Source: Sodiomyces alkalinus F11 (Eukaryota > Ascomycota > Sordariomycetes > Glomerellales > Plectosphaerellaceae). Taken from it: a stretch of 64,000 nucleotides of DNA. Location of the stretch: the NCBI RefSeq assembly GCF_003711515.1, contig NW_021167080.1, positions 2,315,394-2,379,393 on the forward strand. The letters are read 5' to 3'. Shown here one piece after another: positions 42,887 to 55,051 of the stretch (within the stretch, counting starts at the first letter, position 1; each line of letters begins with the position of its first letter). A program made the translations under genes and the position numbers. The notes below the pieces were generated by a model that saw nothing but the letters and a program-made list of their open reading frames with translations, did not search any database and was not told where the DNA came from.

Positions 42887-45800
42887 ATGGCGGGCAAAAT
42901 TTACCCCCCTGCCTCGTCGCGCCTCGCCGATGTGAACGGCGGTGGCAATGGAGGCCACGAGCCTCTCATGTGCCTCGAGCTTCCTGACGGCTCCGTCTAC
43001 CAAGGCTACAGCTTTGGCGCCCAGAAGAGCATCGCTGGCGAACTTGTCTTTCAGACCGGCATGGTGGGATACCCAGAGTCGGTAACAGACCCCTCCTACC
43101 GTGGCCAGATTTTGGTCATTACCTTCCCCCTCGTCGGCAGCTACGGTGTTCCCTCACGCGAGACTGTGGACGAGCTTCTTGGCGACCTCCCCGCCCATTT
43201 CGAGTCGTCTCAGATCCATATTGCTGGCCTCGTTGCTGCCACCTACTCCGGCGAAGACTACTCTCACTTTCTCGCCGAGTCCTCTCTCGGCACCTGGCTC
43301 AAAGAACAGGGTGTCCCGGCTATCTACGGTGTCGACACGCGAGCTTTGACCAAGCGTATTCGGATGGAGGGCAGCATGCTCGGCCGACTGCGCCTCCAGA
43401 CCAAGAAGTCGTCCTCTCTCCCCGATGGCGAAGTAAACGGCATCAAGCCCCACGCCGAAGTCCCAGAATTCGAAACAGTAGATTGGTTCGACCCGAACCA
43501 GAACAACCTCGTAGCAGAGGGTGAGTTCCGCGGGCTCCCGTCCTCTGGCTAAGCTCGTGCTCATTTCCTCTTAGTATCCATCAAGTCTCCCAAGCTCTAT
43601 AAGCCTCCGCCGAGCGTTGCCCTAAAGAAGCACCCTTCCGGCCGGACGATTCGGGTCCTCTGTGTGGACGTCGGCATGAAGTACAATCAGCTGAGGTGCT
43701 TCCTGAAGCGCGGCGTTGAAGTTCTCGTATGCCCGTGGGATCATGACATGGTGAATGCTGCCGGTGAAGATTATGATGGCCTCTTTGTGTCCAACGGCCC
43801 CGGCGATCCGGCCGTGTTGGACGTCACCGTCAAGAATATCACTGCTCTCCTGGAGAAGTCGAATACTCCCATCTTCGGCATCTGCTTGGGTCACCAACTT
43901 GTGGCTCGCGCCTCCGGGGCCCGGACTAAGAAGATGAAGTTCGGCAATCGCGGCGCTAACATCCCTTGCACAAGCATGGTCTCTGGAAAGTGTCATATCA
44001 CCTCTCAGAACCATGGCTTCGCCGTGGACGCCGACACTCTTCAGGAAGGTTGGCAGGAGCTGTTCGTCAACGCCAACGATGGCAGCAACGAGGGCATCAT
44101 GCACAAGTCGAAGCCTTTCTTCAGCGTCCAGTTCCATCCCGAGAGCGCACCGGGCCCGCGTGACACCGAGTACCTCTTTGACGTCTTCATCCAAGCCATG
44201 TCCGACTGTGCTTCGGACCCCCAGGCTCTCAACCGCCCCGTCAGCTTCCCCGGTGGCACCGTCGAGGAGAACAATCGGCTCCACCCCCGTGTCTCTGTCC
44301 GAAAGGTCCTTGTCCTGGGAAGTGGTGGCCTCAGCATTGGCCAAGCTGGAGAATTCGATTACTCCGGCAGTCAGGCCATTAAGGCCCTCAAGGAAGAAGG
44401 CATCTACACCGTCTTGATCAATCCCAACATTGCCACCATTCAGACCTCCAAGGGTCTCGCCGACAAGGTCTATTTCCTTCCCGTCAATGCGGACTTCGTG
44501 CGCAAGGTGATCCTGTACGAAAGGCCAGATGCCATCTACGTCACCTTCGGCGGACAGACTGCCCTGCAAGTCGGCATCCAGCTGAAGGATGAGTTCGAGG
44601 AGCTCGGCGTCAAGGTCCTCGGTACTCCTATTCAGACCATCATCACCACCGAGGACCGCGAGCTCTTCGCTCGGAGTATGGACTCCATTGGAGAGAAGTG
44701 TGCCAAGTCGGCGTCCGCGAGTACTGTGGAGGAAGCCATGTCCGTTGTCAAGGACATCGGCTTCCCCGTCATTGTCCGAGCCGCGTATGCCCTCGGTGGC
44801 CTCGGTAGTGGATTTGCGAACAATGAGGCTGAGCTTCTCGATCTTTGCAACAAGGCCTTCGCAGCGAGCCCTCAGGTCCTGGTTGAGCGGAGTATGAAGG
44901 GCTGGAAGGAAATCGAATACGAAGTTGTTCGGGATGCCCAAGACAACTGCATCACGGTCTGTAACATGGAGAACTTTGATCCGTTGGGCATCCATACCGG
45001 CGACTCCATTGTCGTCGCGCCTTCGCAGACCCTGTCAGATGAGGACTACAACATGCTTCGAACCACCGCCGTCAATGTCATTCGTCACCTGGGCGTCGTG
45101 GGCGAGTGCAACATTCAATACGCACTGAACCCCTTCTCCAGGGAGTACTGCATCATTGAAGTGAACGCGAGATTGTCGCGATCATCAGCCCTTGCCTCGA
45201 AAGCAACCGGATATCCGCTCGCCTTTATTGCTGCTAAGCTGGGTCTGGGTATTCCTCTCAAGGACATCGCCAACAGCGTCACCAAGGTCACTTGCGCCTG
45301 CTTCGAGCCCTCCCTGGACTACGTGGTCGTCAAGATGCCCCGTTGGGATCTGAAGAAGTTCACCCGTGTCTCCACCCAGCTGGGCTCCTCTATGAAGAGT
45401 GTGGGCGAGGTGATGAGCATTGGTAGGACTTTCGAGGAGGCCATTCAGAAGGCTATTCGCTCCATCGATTTCCACAACCTCGGCTTTGGTAAGACCAAGG
45501 CACTCATGTCGATCGACGACGAGCTGCAGACCCCATCCGACCAGAGACTGTTCGCCATCGCCAACGCCATGCACTCCGGATACACCGTGGATAAGATCTG
45601 GGAACTCACCAAGATTGACAAATGGTTCCTCAACAAGCTGATGGGCCTTACCAACTTCGCCAAGGAGATGGTCAACTACAATACCGATCAAATCGCCCAA
45701 CGTCCAGGTCTTCTCCTCCAGGCAAAGAGGCTCGGCTACTCGGACAAGCAGCTCGCGGATTTCTGGAGCACGAACGAGATGGGTATCCGTAAGATGAGGG

Positions 45801-48800
45801 AAGAGACTGGAATCATGCCATTCGTGAAGCAGATCGACACGGTTGCCGCCGAGTTCCCCGCGGTTACCAACTACCTTTACCTGACTTACAACGCCTCGGA
45901 GAGCGACATCACCTTTGACGACCATGGCGTTATGGTTCTGGGCTCCGGAGTGTACCGCATTGGTTCCTCTGTTGAATTCGACTGGTGCTCTGTTCGCGCC
46001 ATCCGCACACTTCGACAAACGGGCCACAAGACGATCATGGTCAACTATAACCCTGAGACGGTGAGCACGGACTACGATGAGGCGGACAGACTCTACTTCG
46101 AGAACATTAGCCTCGAGACCGTGTGCGATATTTACGCGCTGGAAGGCGCCAGCGGCGTTCTGGGTGCCATGGGTGGTCAGACCCCTAACAACATTGCCCT
46201 GCCTCTGTTCCGTTCTGGGATCAAGGTCCTCGGTACATCGCCCGAGATGATCGATACTGCGGAAAATCGGTACAAGTTCTCGCGTATGTTGGACACAATC
46301 GGGGTCGACCAGCCGGCATGGAAAGAGAATAGCAGTCTCGAGGATGCGAAGAAGTTCTGCAATGACATCACCTACCCCGTTCTTGTCCGGCCGTCTTACG
46401 TCCTCTCTGGTGCGGCCATGAACACTGTCTATTCGGAGCGTGATCTTGAGAACTACCTCCAGCAGGCGGTAGCCGTGTCACGAGAGTACCCCGTCGTTAT
46501 CACCAAGTACATCGAAAACGCGAAGGAAATCGAAATGGACGCCGTTGCCAAGGACGGCGTGGTCGTGGGACACTTCATTTCGGAACACGTGGAGAACGCC
46601 GGTGTCCACTCGGGTGATGCGACTCTCATTGTGCCGCCGCAAGATCTGGAGAGGCAGACGATCGAGAGGATCGAAGAGGCCACTCGCAAGATTGCCGCCG
46701 CTCTCAACGTGACCGGTCCTTTCAACATTCAGTTCATCGCCAAGGATAACGACATCAAGGTCATCGAATGCAACGTCCGGGCGTCCCGATCTACCCCATT
46801 TGTCTCCAAGGTCATGGGCGTAGACCTCATCGAGATGGCGACCAAGGCGATCATGGGGTGTCCTTTTGTCGAGTACCCCCCCACCACTATTCCTCCCGAC
46901 TGTGTTGGCGTGAAGGTGCCTCAGTTCAGTTTCTCCCGACTCTCGGGCGCCGACCCTGTCCTCGGCGTCGAAATGGCGTCCACGGGAGAGGTCGCGTGCT
47001 TTGGTGTCGACAAGTATGAAGCGTATCTCAAGGCATTGCTGTCGACCGGCTTCAAGATTCCCAAGGCCAACATCCTTCTCTCCATCGGCTCATATAAGGA
47101 CAAGAAGGAGATTCTGCCTTCGGTAGAGAAACTTCAGAAGATGGGCTACAAGTTGTTTGCGACGGCCGGCACCGCCGACTTCCTGCAGGAACATAACATC
47201 CCGGTCCAGTATCTGGAGGTCCTCCAAACCGAGCAAGGAGATCAGCGGTCCGAGTTCTCGCTCACCCAGCATCTGGCCAAGAACACCATCGATCTTTACA
47301 TCAATCTGCCGTCCAACAACAAGTACCGGCGTCCGGCTAACTACATGAGCAAGGGATACCAGACCAGACGTATGGCGGTCGACTACCAGATCCCGCTGGT
47401 AACCAATGTCAAGAACGCCAAGATCCTGGTCGAAGCTCTCGCTCGCCACTTTGAACTCGAGGTGGGAAGCCGGGACTTCCAGACCAGCCATCGCACAGTC
47501 TGCCTGCCAGGGTTGATCAACGTCGCAGCATTCGTTCCCGGCATCGCATCGGCCGGCACCCACGACTTGCAGACGGTGACCAAGGCCTCGCTGCTGGCCG
47601 GCTTCACCATGGTCCGCGTCATGCCTGTCGGCGTCAATGGCTCGGTGACGGATGCGCTTACTCTGAAAGTGGCCCAGCAAAACGCCAAGCGCGGTGGCTA
47701 TTGCGACTACAACTTCTCGGTTTCGGCGACTTCGGACAACGCAGATCAGATCAGCCAAGTGGTGGGCGAGGTTGGGTCTCTCTTCATTCCGTTCAACCAC
47801 CTCTCCGGCAACATCAACAAGGTCGCTGCCGTGACAGCACATTTCGAGAGCTGGCCGGTACATAAGCCCATCGTCACGGACGCCAAACTCACCGATCTGG
47901 CGTCTCTCTTGCTTCTCGCTAGCCTCCACAACCGCCGCATCCACGTCACGTCTGTTTCCACCAAGGACGACATCAAGTTGATTGCACTCAGCAAGGCGAA
48001 AGGCTTGAAGGTGACATGCGACGTGTCCGTCTTCTCGTTGTACCTCTCCCAGAAGGACTACCCTGACTGTTCCTTGCTCCCTACGGCCGAGGACCAGGCG
48101 GCTCTCTGGGACAACCTCGCGAACATCGACGTGTTCTCCATCGGCAGTCTGCCATACCAACTGGCCAGCTCTCTGGGCCAGGCGGCGGAGGACGCGGCTG
48201 TTGGCATCGCCGATGTGCTGCCGCTGCTCCTGACTTCAGTTACGGAGGGCCGCCTTGGCGTTGACGACATCAAAGCTCGGCTGTATGACAATCCCAAGGA
48301 GATCTTCGAATTGCACGAGCAGGTCGGCTCTGCGGTTCAGGTCGAGATCGATCGAGCGTACAAGGTATCCGGGGCGGCTGGCTGGACACCTTTCGCCGGC
48401 AAGATGATGCGCGGCTCCGTGCAGAGAGTCATGATCCAAGGCAAGACGGTCTGCCTCGACGGGGAATTGTTGCCTGAGCCGCCGATGGGCGTCGACATGT
48501 CCAGCCACCGGGCGGCACCGATGTCCCCGCCGATGAAGGCCACTGGCGCCTCCATTTCTCAGCAGCTGGAGGCATCCTCCCCTCGGGACCGGCGACTGTC
48601 GATGTTGGGAGGATCGCGACCCGCGAAGCTGCGCGAGTTGGCAGCTGTTCAAAGCAGCAGGGGACTTCTGGGATTGGAAGAGCTCGGATCGCCAATTCCC
48701 TTGCAGCCAGCACTCGGATCGCAGCTGCACGATCTGCTCGCACAGCCTTCTTCGTGGAGGCATCAAAGCGTGCTTTCGGTGACGCAGTACACGCGTGCCG

Positions 48801-49752
48801 ACCTGCATCATCTCTTCACGGTGGCCCAAGAAATGCGGCGCGGTGTCCAGCGTGAGGGCGTGCTGTCTGTGCTTCGTGGACGTGTTCTCTGCACGCTGTT
48901 TTACGAACCGTCGACGAGGACCTCTGCGTCTTTCGACGCTGCGATGCAGAGACTCGGGGGCAGGACGGTGGTCATTACGACGTCGCACTCATCTGTTCAA
49001 AAGGGCGAGACGCTCCAAGACACACTGCGTACATTGGGCTGCTACGGCGATGCGGTCGTCCTCCGTCATCCCGACGAGACCAGCGTCGACGTGGCGAGGC
49101 GACACTCTCCGGTTCCGGTCATCAACGGGGGCAACGGCAGCAAGGAACACCCGACGCAAGCGTTCCTTGATCTCTTCACCATCCGGGAAGAGCTCGGCAC
49201 GGTCCAGAACCTGACGATCACCTTCCTGGGCGACCTGTTGTACGGCAGGCCGGTCCACTCGCTGGTGTACCTTCTTCGCGACTACGGGGTACGGGTACAG
49301 CTCGTGTCGCCCAAGGCGCTGGCGTTGCCGGAGGACGTACGGCGGTTCCTGCGGGAGTCGGGTCAGTTGGCGTGCGAATCCGAGACGCTGACGGACGAGA
49401 TCCTGGCGCAGAGTGACGTGCTCTACTGCACTCGTGTGCAGAAGGAGAGGTTCCCTTCGTTGGAGGAGTACGAGAGGGTGAAGGATTCGTACCGCGTGGA
49501 CAACAAGACGCTCAGGGCGGCGAAGAAGGACATGTGCATCCTGCACCCGTTGCCCAGGAACGAGGAGATTGCGCAAGAGGTGGACACGGACCCACGGGCG
49601 GCGTACTTCCGACAGGTATGTTATGTTCTATGCTCCTCAACGACAGCCGCTGTGATCGCCAAAAAGGGGATTGATTTTGCTAACTTGGTGGATAGATGAG
49701 ATACGGTCTATATTGCCGCATGGCACTACTGGCACTTGTCATGGCACCTTGA
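42887..49752 (+). CDS. ura2: CAD-type carbamoyl-phosphate synthase / aspartate carbamoyltransferase
   Basis: Exons 42887-43520, 43575-49615 and 49696-49752; introns of 54 nt (GTGAGT..TTAG) and 80 nt (GTATGT..ATAG); 2243 aa. It makes carbamoyl phosphate from glutamine, bicarbonate and ATP and passes it to aspartate, the first two steps of pyrimidine synthesis. The start MAGKIYPPA has an ACCACCATGG context. Order: small-subunit domain and glutamine amidotransferase with FGICLGHQ and QFHPES; two synthase halves, each with ATP-grasp motifs ([38 protein letters not shown]); allosteric region; degenerate dihydroorotase domain; and ATCase with [19 protein letters not shown] and CILHPLPR. The final 18 residues, [18 protein letters not shown], are on the last small exon. 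The dihydroorotase part has PGLINVAAF in place of the metal-binding DxHxH site, as in other fungal URA2 proteins. Also called pyr-3 in Neurospora. Confidence 0.97.
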
Positions 49753-50607
49753 GGCAGAAGGAGTGGTTGCCGAGTCATTCTGGGAATCGGATCGGCGATT
49801 TGAGGTGGCATATTGGATTTAAGAAGAAGAAAAAATCAGAAAAGCTGTAGATGGTTGATTTTTTTTTTTCGTTTGGTTGTTTTTCTTTGCTGTCTGAACT
49901 CGCATGCGAATTACCAAGTAGCATAGCGCAACATATAAACACCCCACAAGCCAAACGCATACGAAGTATATGCATATTTTATACTTGGGATTTGGGGCGT
50001 CTATATTCATCATAGAGAGAGATGAGCTCAGGCTGAGGCAGTCTTCTTGTTTCGAGACTCTACTAAGGGGTCTTGTTTCATGTCAGTCAAGATGTGTGTA
50101 TGATTTATGTTGGCGGGTTGTGTATTGGATCGTCTGGTTGTTGTTGTTATTAGATACCCCTTGTTACGAGCGTTGCATATACATATATTTGGTCTGTCTG
50201 CGTATGTCTTAATTCGAATTATTCGCCAAACCCGCCGCACTGGCTAAAACCGAGACGGCCTCGGGGGTAACGGGGCAAAGCCGGCAACGCAACGGGGTAA
50301 TCAAGCAAGTTATTACGGAGTACGAGTACACCGTATACGGAGAACACACCTGGAAGCTCGGTGACCCCACCTCCTCACCGAAAGTTGTTGATGTACCGTA
50401 CCGCAGGCGACTGAGTCGAAAATATCCGATGTCACCCGATTCTTTTATTTTACGCCATAAGTTCACTACGTTAGGATCGCCCAAAGTAACGTGCAGCAAG
50501 ACCTACGAGATTTTCGTAACTTGATATTCTTTGACTACCAAAATATAACCGTCTTGTTTTGAATGCTTCCTACCCCGAGACTGAATTTCGCGAGGACTCT
50601 GGTCAGA
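49753..50607. other. Intergenic URA2 / pyridoxamine-phosphate oxidase
   Basis: 855 bp without a supported gene. TACGGAGTAC (50314-50323) starts a GTAC-rich stretch continuing to about 50345. Confidence 0.5.
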
Positions 50608-51602
50608 ATGGCACTGTATCCTCCAAACGACACATCCAAGCTCATATGTGAGTCAATTTTCCCACATCAAAGTCAACACAACCCCCATTATAGCCCCCCG
50701 AGAGAAACACAGCACGCCCCCAAGTCCCCCTCTCCCACGCTAGCTACCACTGCTAAAAACACTCCAAAACCCCAGTCGCCCCCTCCGGGACGGAATCCAA
50801 CGCCCAAGCACCCCAATTCACCGCCGGGCCACTCCACCGAAGCGACCTAGACCCCACGTCCCCAACGCGGCAGTTCCACGCCTGGTTCGCCGAGGCCCAA
50901 AAGGCGAAGACCTCCCCGTCGTCGTCGTCGTCGTCGTCTGGCGCCCCGCTCGTCGCGCACCCGGAGACCTGCACCCTGGCCACGGCGCACCTCCCCTCGG
51001 GCCGCGTCTCCGCCCGCGTGGTGTACCTCAAGGAGCTGGACGCCCGGGGCCGCTTCGCCGTGTACTCCAACTTCGGCACCAGCCGCAAGGCCGACGACCT
51101 GGCCTCCAACCCGCGCGCCGCGCTCGTCTTCTGGTGGGAGGGCCTGCAGAGGCAGGTCCGCGTCGAGGGCGCCGCCGAGCGTCTGCCTCCCGAGGAGAGC
51201 CAGGTGTACTTTGACACGCGGGTCCGGGGGAGTAGGATTGGGGCGTGGGCTAGTCGGCAGAGCGTTGTGCTGGAGCCGCGAGGGGGGGAAGCGAGCAGCG
51301 GCAAGGTGGAGGGGACGGGGGAGGGTGAGAGTGAGAAGGAGAAGGAGAAGGAGAAGGAGAAGGAGAAGGAGAAGGAAAGGGAGGACGATGGGCGAGGGCA
51401 GCTGGACGAGTGGGTTCGTGACGTGGAAACGCGTTTCGACGGCCAGGACCATATCCCCGTGCCGCCTCATTGGGGGGGGCTGCGCATCATCCCGGATAGG
51501 ATGGAGTTCTGGCAAGGCAGGGAAAACAGGCTGCATGATCGGTTTGTCTACGAGAGGGAGGGCGGAGACGATACGTGGACGCTCAACCGGTTGAGCCCCT
51601 GA
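50608..51602 (+). CDS. pdx3: Pyridoxamine 5'-phosphate oxidase
   Basis: Exons 50608-50647 and 50776-51602; the 128-nt intron (GTGAGT..CCCAG) is phase 1; 288 aa. This FMN enzyme oxidises PNP and PMP to PLP. The splice restores the fungal N-terminal motif TSKLIFAPSG. Then come FHAWFAEAQ, TCTLATAHLPSGRVSARVVYLKELD, FGTSRKADDLASNP, the FMN/substrate-binding QRQVRVEG, SRIGAWASRQS and the C-terminal WGGLRIIPDRMEFWQGRENRLHDRF ending NRLSP. An unusual (KE)n stretch of about 16 residues, coded by a GAGAAG array (51329-51378), lies in the linker before the last domain. An alternative ATG at 50563 adds 15 residues (MLPTPRLNFARTLVR) that could serve as a mitochondrial presequence. Confidence 0.94.
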
Positions 51603-52190
51603 ACTTGTTTGCGTACATTTGTTTGTACGCTGAAGTTCCCTGCCTCGTTCTATCCCGAATAAGGTATCTCCTCACACGTTCGCTGGATGGCTTGGATATG
51701 CGGAAGAAGAAAAAAAAAGGAATTAAAGGAAACAGGTAAAATTAGAAAGAAATACATCCCGGGTATAAGAGATGACCATCAGGATCAATAATAGGGGGTA
51801 TGTGCGCTATGAAAGAGGTATCCTGCAATGACGAAAAGCAAAAATAGGCACCGTGGTCAAACTGGCACTGTCGTTGAAGCCATTCCGCCTCGGCAATGCC
51901 CATCTCCCCATCCAAGTACCTGAGGTATGCATGCATGAGGATACCATGCTGCAAATGATAAAAACGCCAAACGTCCAAGCCCTGAAAAGCGCCGTTTCTT
52001 CCTCCGTTTGCCTAAGTGCGGTCGGTCCTTCCTTTCCGATCAAATGTCGTATATAAGGCATCGATAAAGTATTACCTTGGATTACGCTCCGTTGCCATAG
52101 TCGGATGGCCAACTGAGCAAAAACGAGCCGCAACGAAATGCGAAGCAGCCCGTTACAGGCATGCGAGGTTGTTTTGAAACGTCCATGGAC
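51603..52190. other. Convergent 3' flanks of pdx3 and the cyclin gene
   Basis: 590 bp; no gene seen. The minus frames at 51742-52133 overlap one another and have no protein-like pattern. Confidence 0.5.
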
Positions 52191-53307
52191 TCAGTGCCGT
52201 GCGTCGAATTCCTCCCCCACCGGAGACAGACCCCTCTTGGGCAACATCCTGGGCAGCGACAGATAGTCAGTCGGCCGCGTCCTCCCTTCGCATTCCTCGA
52301 CGGCATTCGGGGTCTCCACCGGCGTCAGCGGTAAGCCCAAGCCCACGACAGCCATACCGACGCTCATGCTCTTGCTCTTGCCGTGGCCGGGCCCCAAGTC
52401 ACGCAGCCCGGGCGGGAGGAGACGGCCGCCGTGGTGGGCCAGCGGCATGTCGACGGCGGCAGCGGCAGCAGCAGCAGCAGCAGCAGCAGCCGCGGGGCGG
52501 TAGTGCCGGACGGCCATCTGCATATCGACCAGCGTCTCGGCCATGAGATCCTCGTCGTCGAGCAACGGTTTGATGCGCCAGTTCAGGTTGTCGCAGATGC
52601 AGCGCTCCGTCGCGTTGAGCTGTTCGCAGGACCACCGGTTCCCGCCCCAGGCGGCGCAGTAGTACTGGGTCGAGTCGTGGCGGTCCTCGGTGAACTTGGT
52701 GGCGATGACCAGCGCGGCGAGGATGACGAGTTCGGGCCGCACCGAGTCGATGTGCAGCTGGCGCTGCTGGAACAGCGGGCCCGCGAGGGAGTGGCGCTTG
52801 TTCGGCGAGTGGGCACTGTCGGGCGGTAGGATGAGGGGGCACTGGAGACGCCAGCTGAGGGCGAATCGGGAGTTGAGCGAGTCGAGAATGCAGACGGCGA
52901 GGGCGATGGTTTCGAGAGGCAAGCCCATGCCGTTGAGAAGGGATTGGACGAGAGGGACGGAGGGTGTGATGAGGGAGGCGGAGGTTGGGACGAGGTTGGC
53001 TAGGTGGATGGCGGGGCCTAGAATAAGGAAAAGAAAAGGGTTAGCTGAGGACAGGACTGAGGAGCGAGGGCCCCAAGAAGGAATCGGCGGAGTGGAAGAA
53101 CCAGCCAGAGACGAACATACCTAGAAACTGGTCGGGGAGTGGCTCGCCATCATCCAGTCCGATCTTAGGGCTTTGGTCTGCAGAGGAATTGCGGGATGAA
53201 GGCGGCGGGGTGGGCAGGTTGGACAATGGGCGGTAAGTGAAGTAAAGCTCCTCGAAGTCCTGGTCGTCCTCCACGGGGACAACGGAGTCCCTTGCCATTC
53301 TGCTCAT
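52191..53307 (-). CDS. Cyclin (cyclin N-terminal domain, Pcl/mug80-like)
   Basis: Exons (minus) 53307-53121 and 53017-52191; the 103-nt intron (GTATGT..TCTAG) joins PDQFLG to PAIHLANLV in phase 1; 337 aa. Start MSRMARDS, about 35 bp from an assembly gap. The cyclin box runs about 65-200: PSVPLVQSLLNGMGLP, ETIALAVCILDSLN, then SVRPELVILAALVIATKFTEDR (the typical LAALxxAxKF core) and WSCEQLNATERCICDNLNWRI. These are the motifs of fungal Pho80/Pcl-type cyclins, which activate a CDK. A poly-Ala tract (about 13 Ala) coded by GCA/GCC repeats and a Pro/Thr-rich tail follow. The partner kinase and cell-cycle role cannot be told from sequence. Confidence 0.87.
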
Positions 53308-53340
53308 GTTTCTTATGCTGCTTTGTTGGGGGGTGGCGTG

Positions 53341-53350
53341 NNNNNNNNNN
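53341..53350. other. Assembly gap (10 N)
   Basis: Ten undetermined bases, bounded by GTGGCGTG and GGGGGCAC. The true length may differ. The gap is in the 5' flank of the cyclin gene. Confidence 0.99.
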
Positions 53351-53776
53351 GGGGGCACTTTTCAAGAAGTTTCGTTCTGCCGGGGCGTCTTTTTGTTTTC
53401 CCCCTTATTCCTCCTTATTCCTCCTTCTCTGTGCGCTTCTGGCAGAAGCTCCTGAACCTTCGCTTCTTGACGATTGGGGCCGGCCTACTACGGTTGCAGT
53501 GGCATACGTGTGGCAGCAGTCAAATCAACTCTTCCGATCCTCAATCTCAGGCCGCACGAAAAGGTGCTTCTCATATTCGTTCGCAGAGAACACGGCGGAA
53601 GGCAAAGACGGGGGAGATCGGTCCAAGGGATGATGGCCTTATTCGTAAAAAGTTCTAAGAGAGGATAGATATCACGCGACTATCTAGGTAGTACTTTCCC
53701 CCAGAACAAAAGAATTGGCGAACAGACTGGACGACAAGAAGTCGTAGATCAAGGGAGAATGGGAAGGGCTCAGGTA

Positions 53777-53780
<4 letters not shown>

Positions 53781-53815
<35 letters not shown>

Positions 53816-53816
53816 T
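53781..53816. repeat. (GT)n microsatellite
   Basis: GT dinucleotides with one AT interruption near 53809. Confidence 0.95.
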
Positions 53817-54811
53817 ACGCATGCAGAAGTGCTGTTATATAGAAAAGCTGGTTGGGTCGTTGGGGAGGGAACAGGAAAAGATGCAAGAACTCGCTCGCTA
53901 GACACGGACGGTAGGTACCCGGGGAAAAAGAAAAGGAGATGCGAACAAGTCCGAGCGCTCGAAGCTAAGAAAGGCTGAGCCCCATGGTGCACATTCAGCT
54001 GTGGGCGGTGAGAGGTGAGAGTGATGCCGAGGCGAGCAAAAGGTGGGCCTTGGTGGGGTTGGGGTACTGTACCTGTTTGCCAGGGTCGTGGACTCACTGT
54101 ACAACGTACGCTGTATTGACCGCATTCCTCTATGCCTTTAATTCGTACCTGACCTTTTTTTTTCTCCCGCCAAGTACGGAAGAGACAGATCTAAAGGGAC
54201 TGGGTAAGGTAGGTATGGTAAGGTCAAGGGAATGGTAAGCTTCAGCAGCACCGCCTGTGGTGTTGTTTTTGCTTGCTACCTTATGCTCTGTCTGTCAGGA
54301 CGGTCTGCGTCCATTCAACCTGGAAGCTTGTACGCACGCATGTTTTATGTGTATCGGTACCTCGCCATACATAAGTATTCCCCAACCCCCGTTGGTCGTC
54401 AGTGGTAACTACCTAAGGTGGGTGGTCAGTAGATATCCGTATGGCTTGCGCCCTCCTGAAACGGTCTCTGTCAGACAGTGGAGTCTTACTCGTACCGTTG
54501 GTACCGTTGTACTCCATATAAAGTACCTTACCTAGGTAGGTACGAATCAAGGTACCTTACGTGGTCTTGGTCTTGGATCCCCATTTTAACCATAAAAGGG
54601 GTGCTACGATTATTTTTTTTGGCAATTTGGTGTTTCGTGGGGACCGAACTCTCGGCTTTTGATATCTGACCTAACCAAACGCAAGCAGCATTCAGGGGTC
54701 GGCTTGGCTAAGGTAGTTAGGAACAGGCGACAATGGGGAGGTTGAGGCCGCCGGGAATGATAAATAAGAGAAAACAAAGACGGTTGTAAAACAGTTCTTT
54801 CAGCATTAATT

Positions 54812-55051
54812 ATGGAAACCTTTGCCGAAGCTTTCGACTTTGTGAGTAAACAGTTATACCTTACAGACGAGGTAGAAAAGTGTTATAAAAATTCAGAACA
54901 ATCCATTGCCCTAGAGGCAAACGAGAATAAGACGGAGCACAGTCATACCGAGAGTCAGATGCCGATCTTAGTCATCGAACTTGACAAACATATGTACCTA
55001 GATGCAGATATTTGGTTTCCAGTCCGAGAACAAAGGGATATGTATGATTAA
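54812..55051 (+). CDS. Doubtful small ORF, 79 aa
   Basis: METFAEAFDFVSKQLY... is acidic, with an NENKTEHSHTESQ segment and an ILVIELDKHMYLDADIWF stretch that reads like a strand-turn. It is ATG-initiated, in AT-rich DNA with codon use unlike neighbouring genes. No homologue or promoter sign recognised. It may be chance, a small lineage-specific gene or a remnant. Confidence 0.2.
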   Translation: METFAEAFDFVSKQLYLTDEVEKCYKNSEQSIALEANENKTEHSHTESQMPILVIELDKHMYLDADIWFPVREQRDMYD

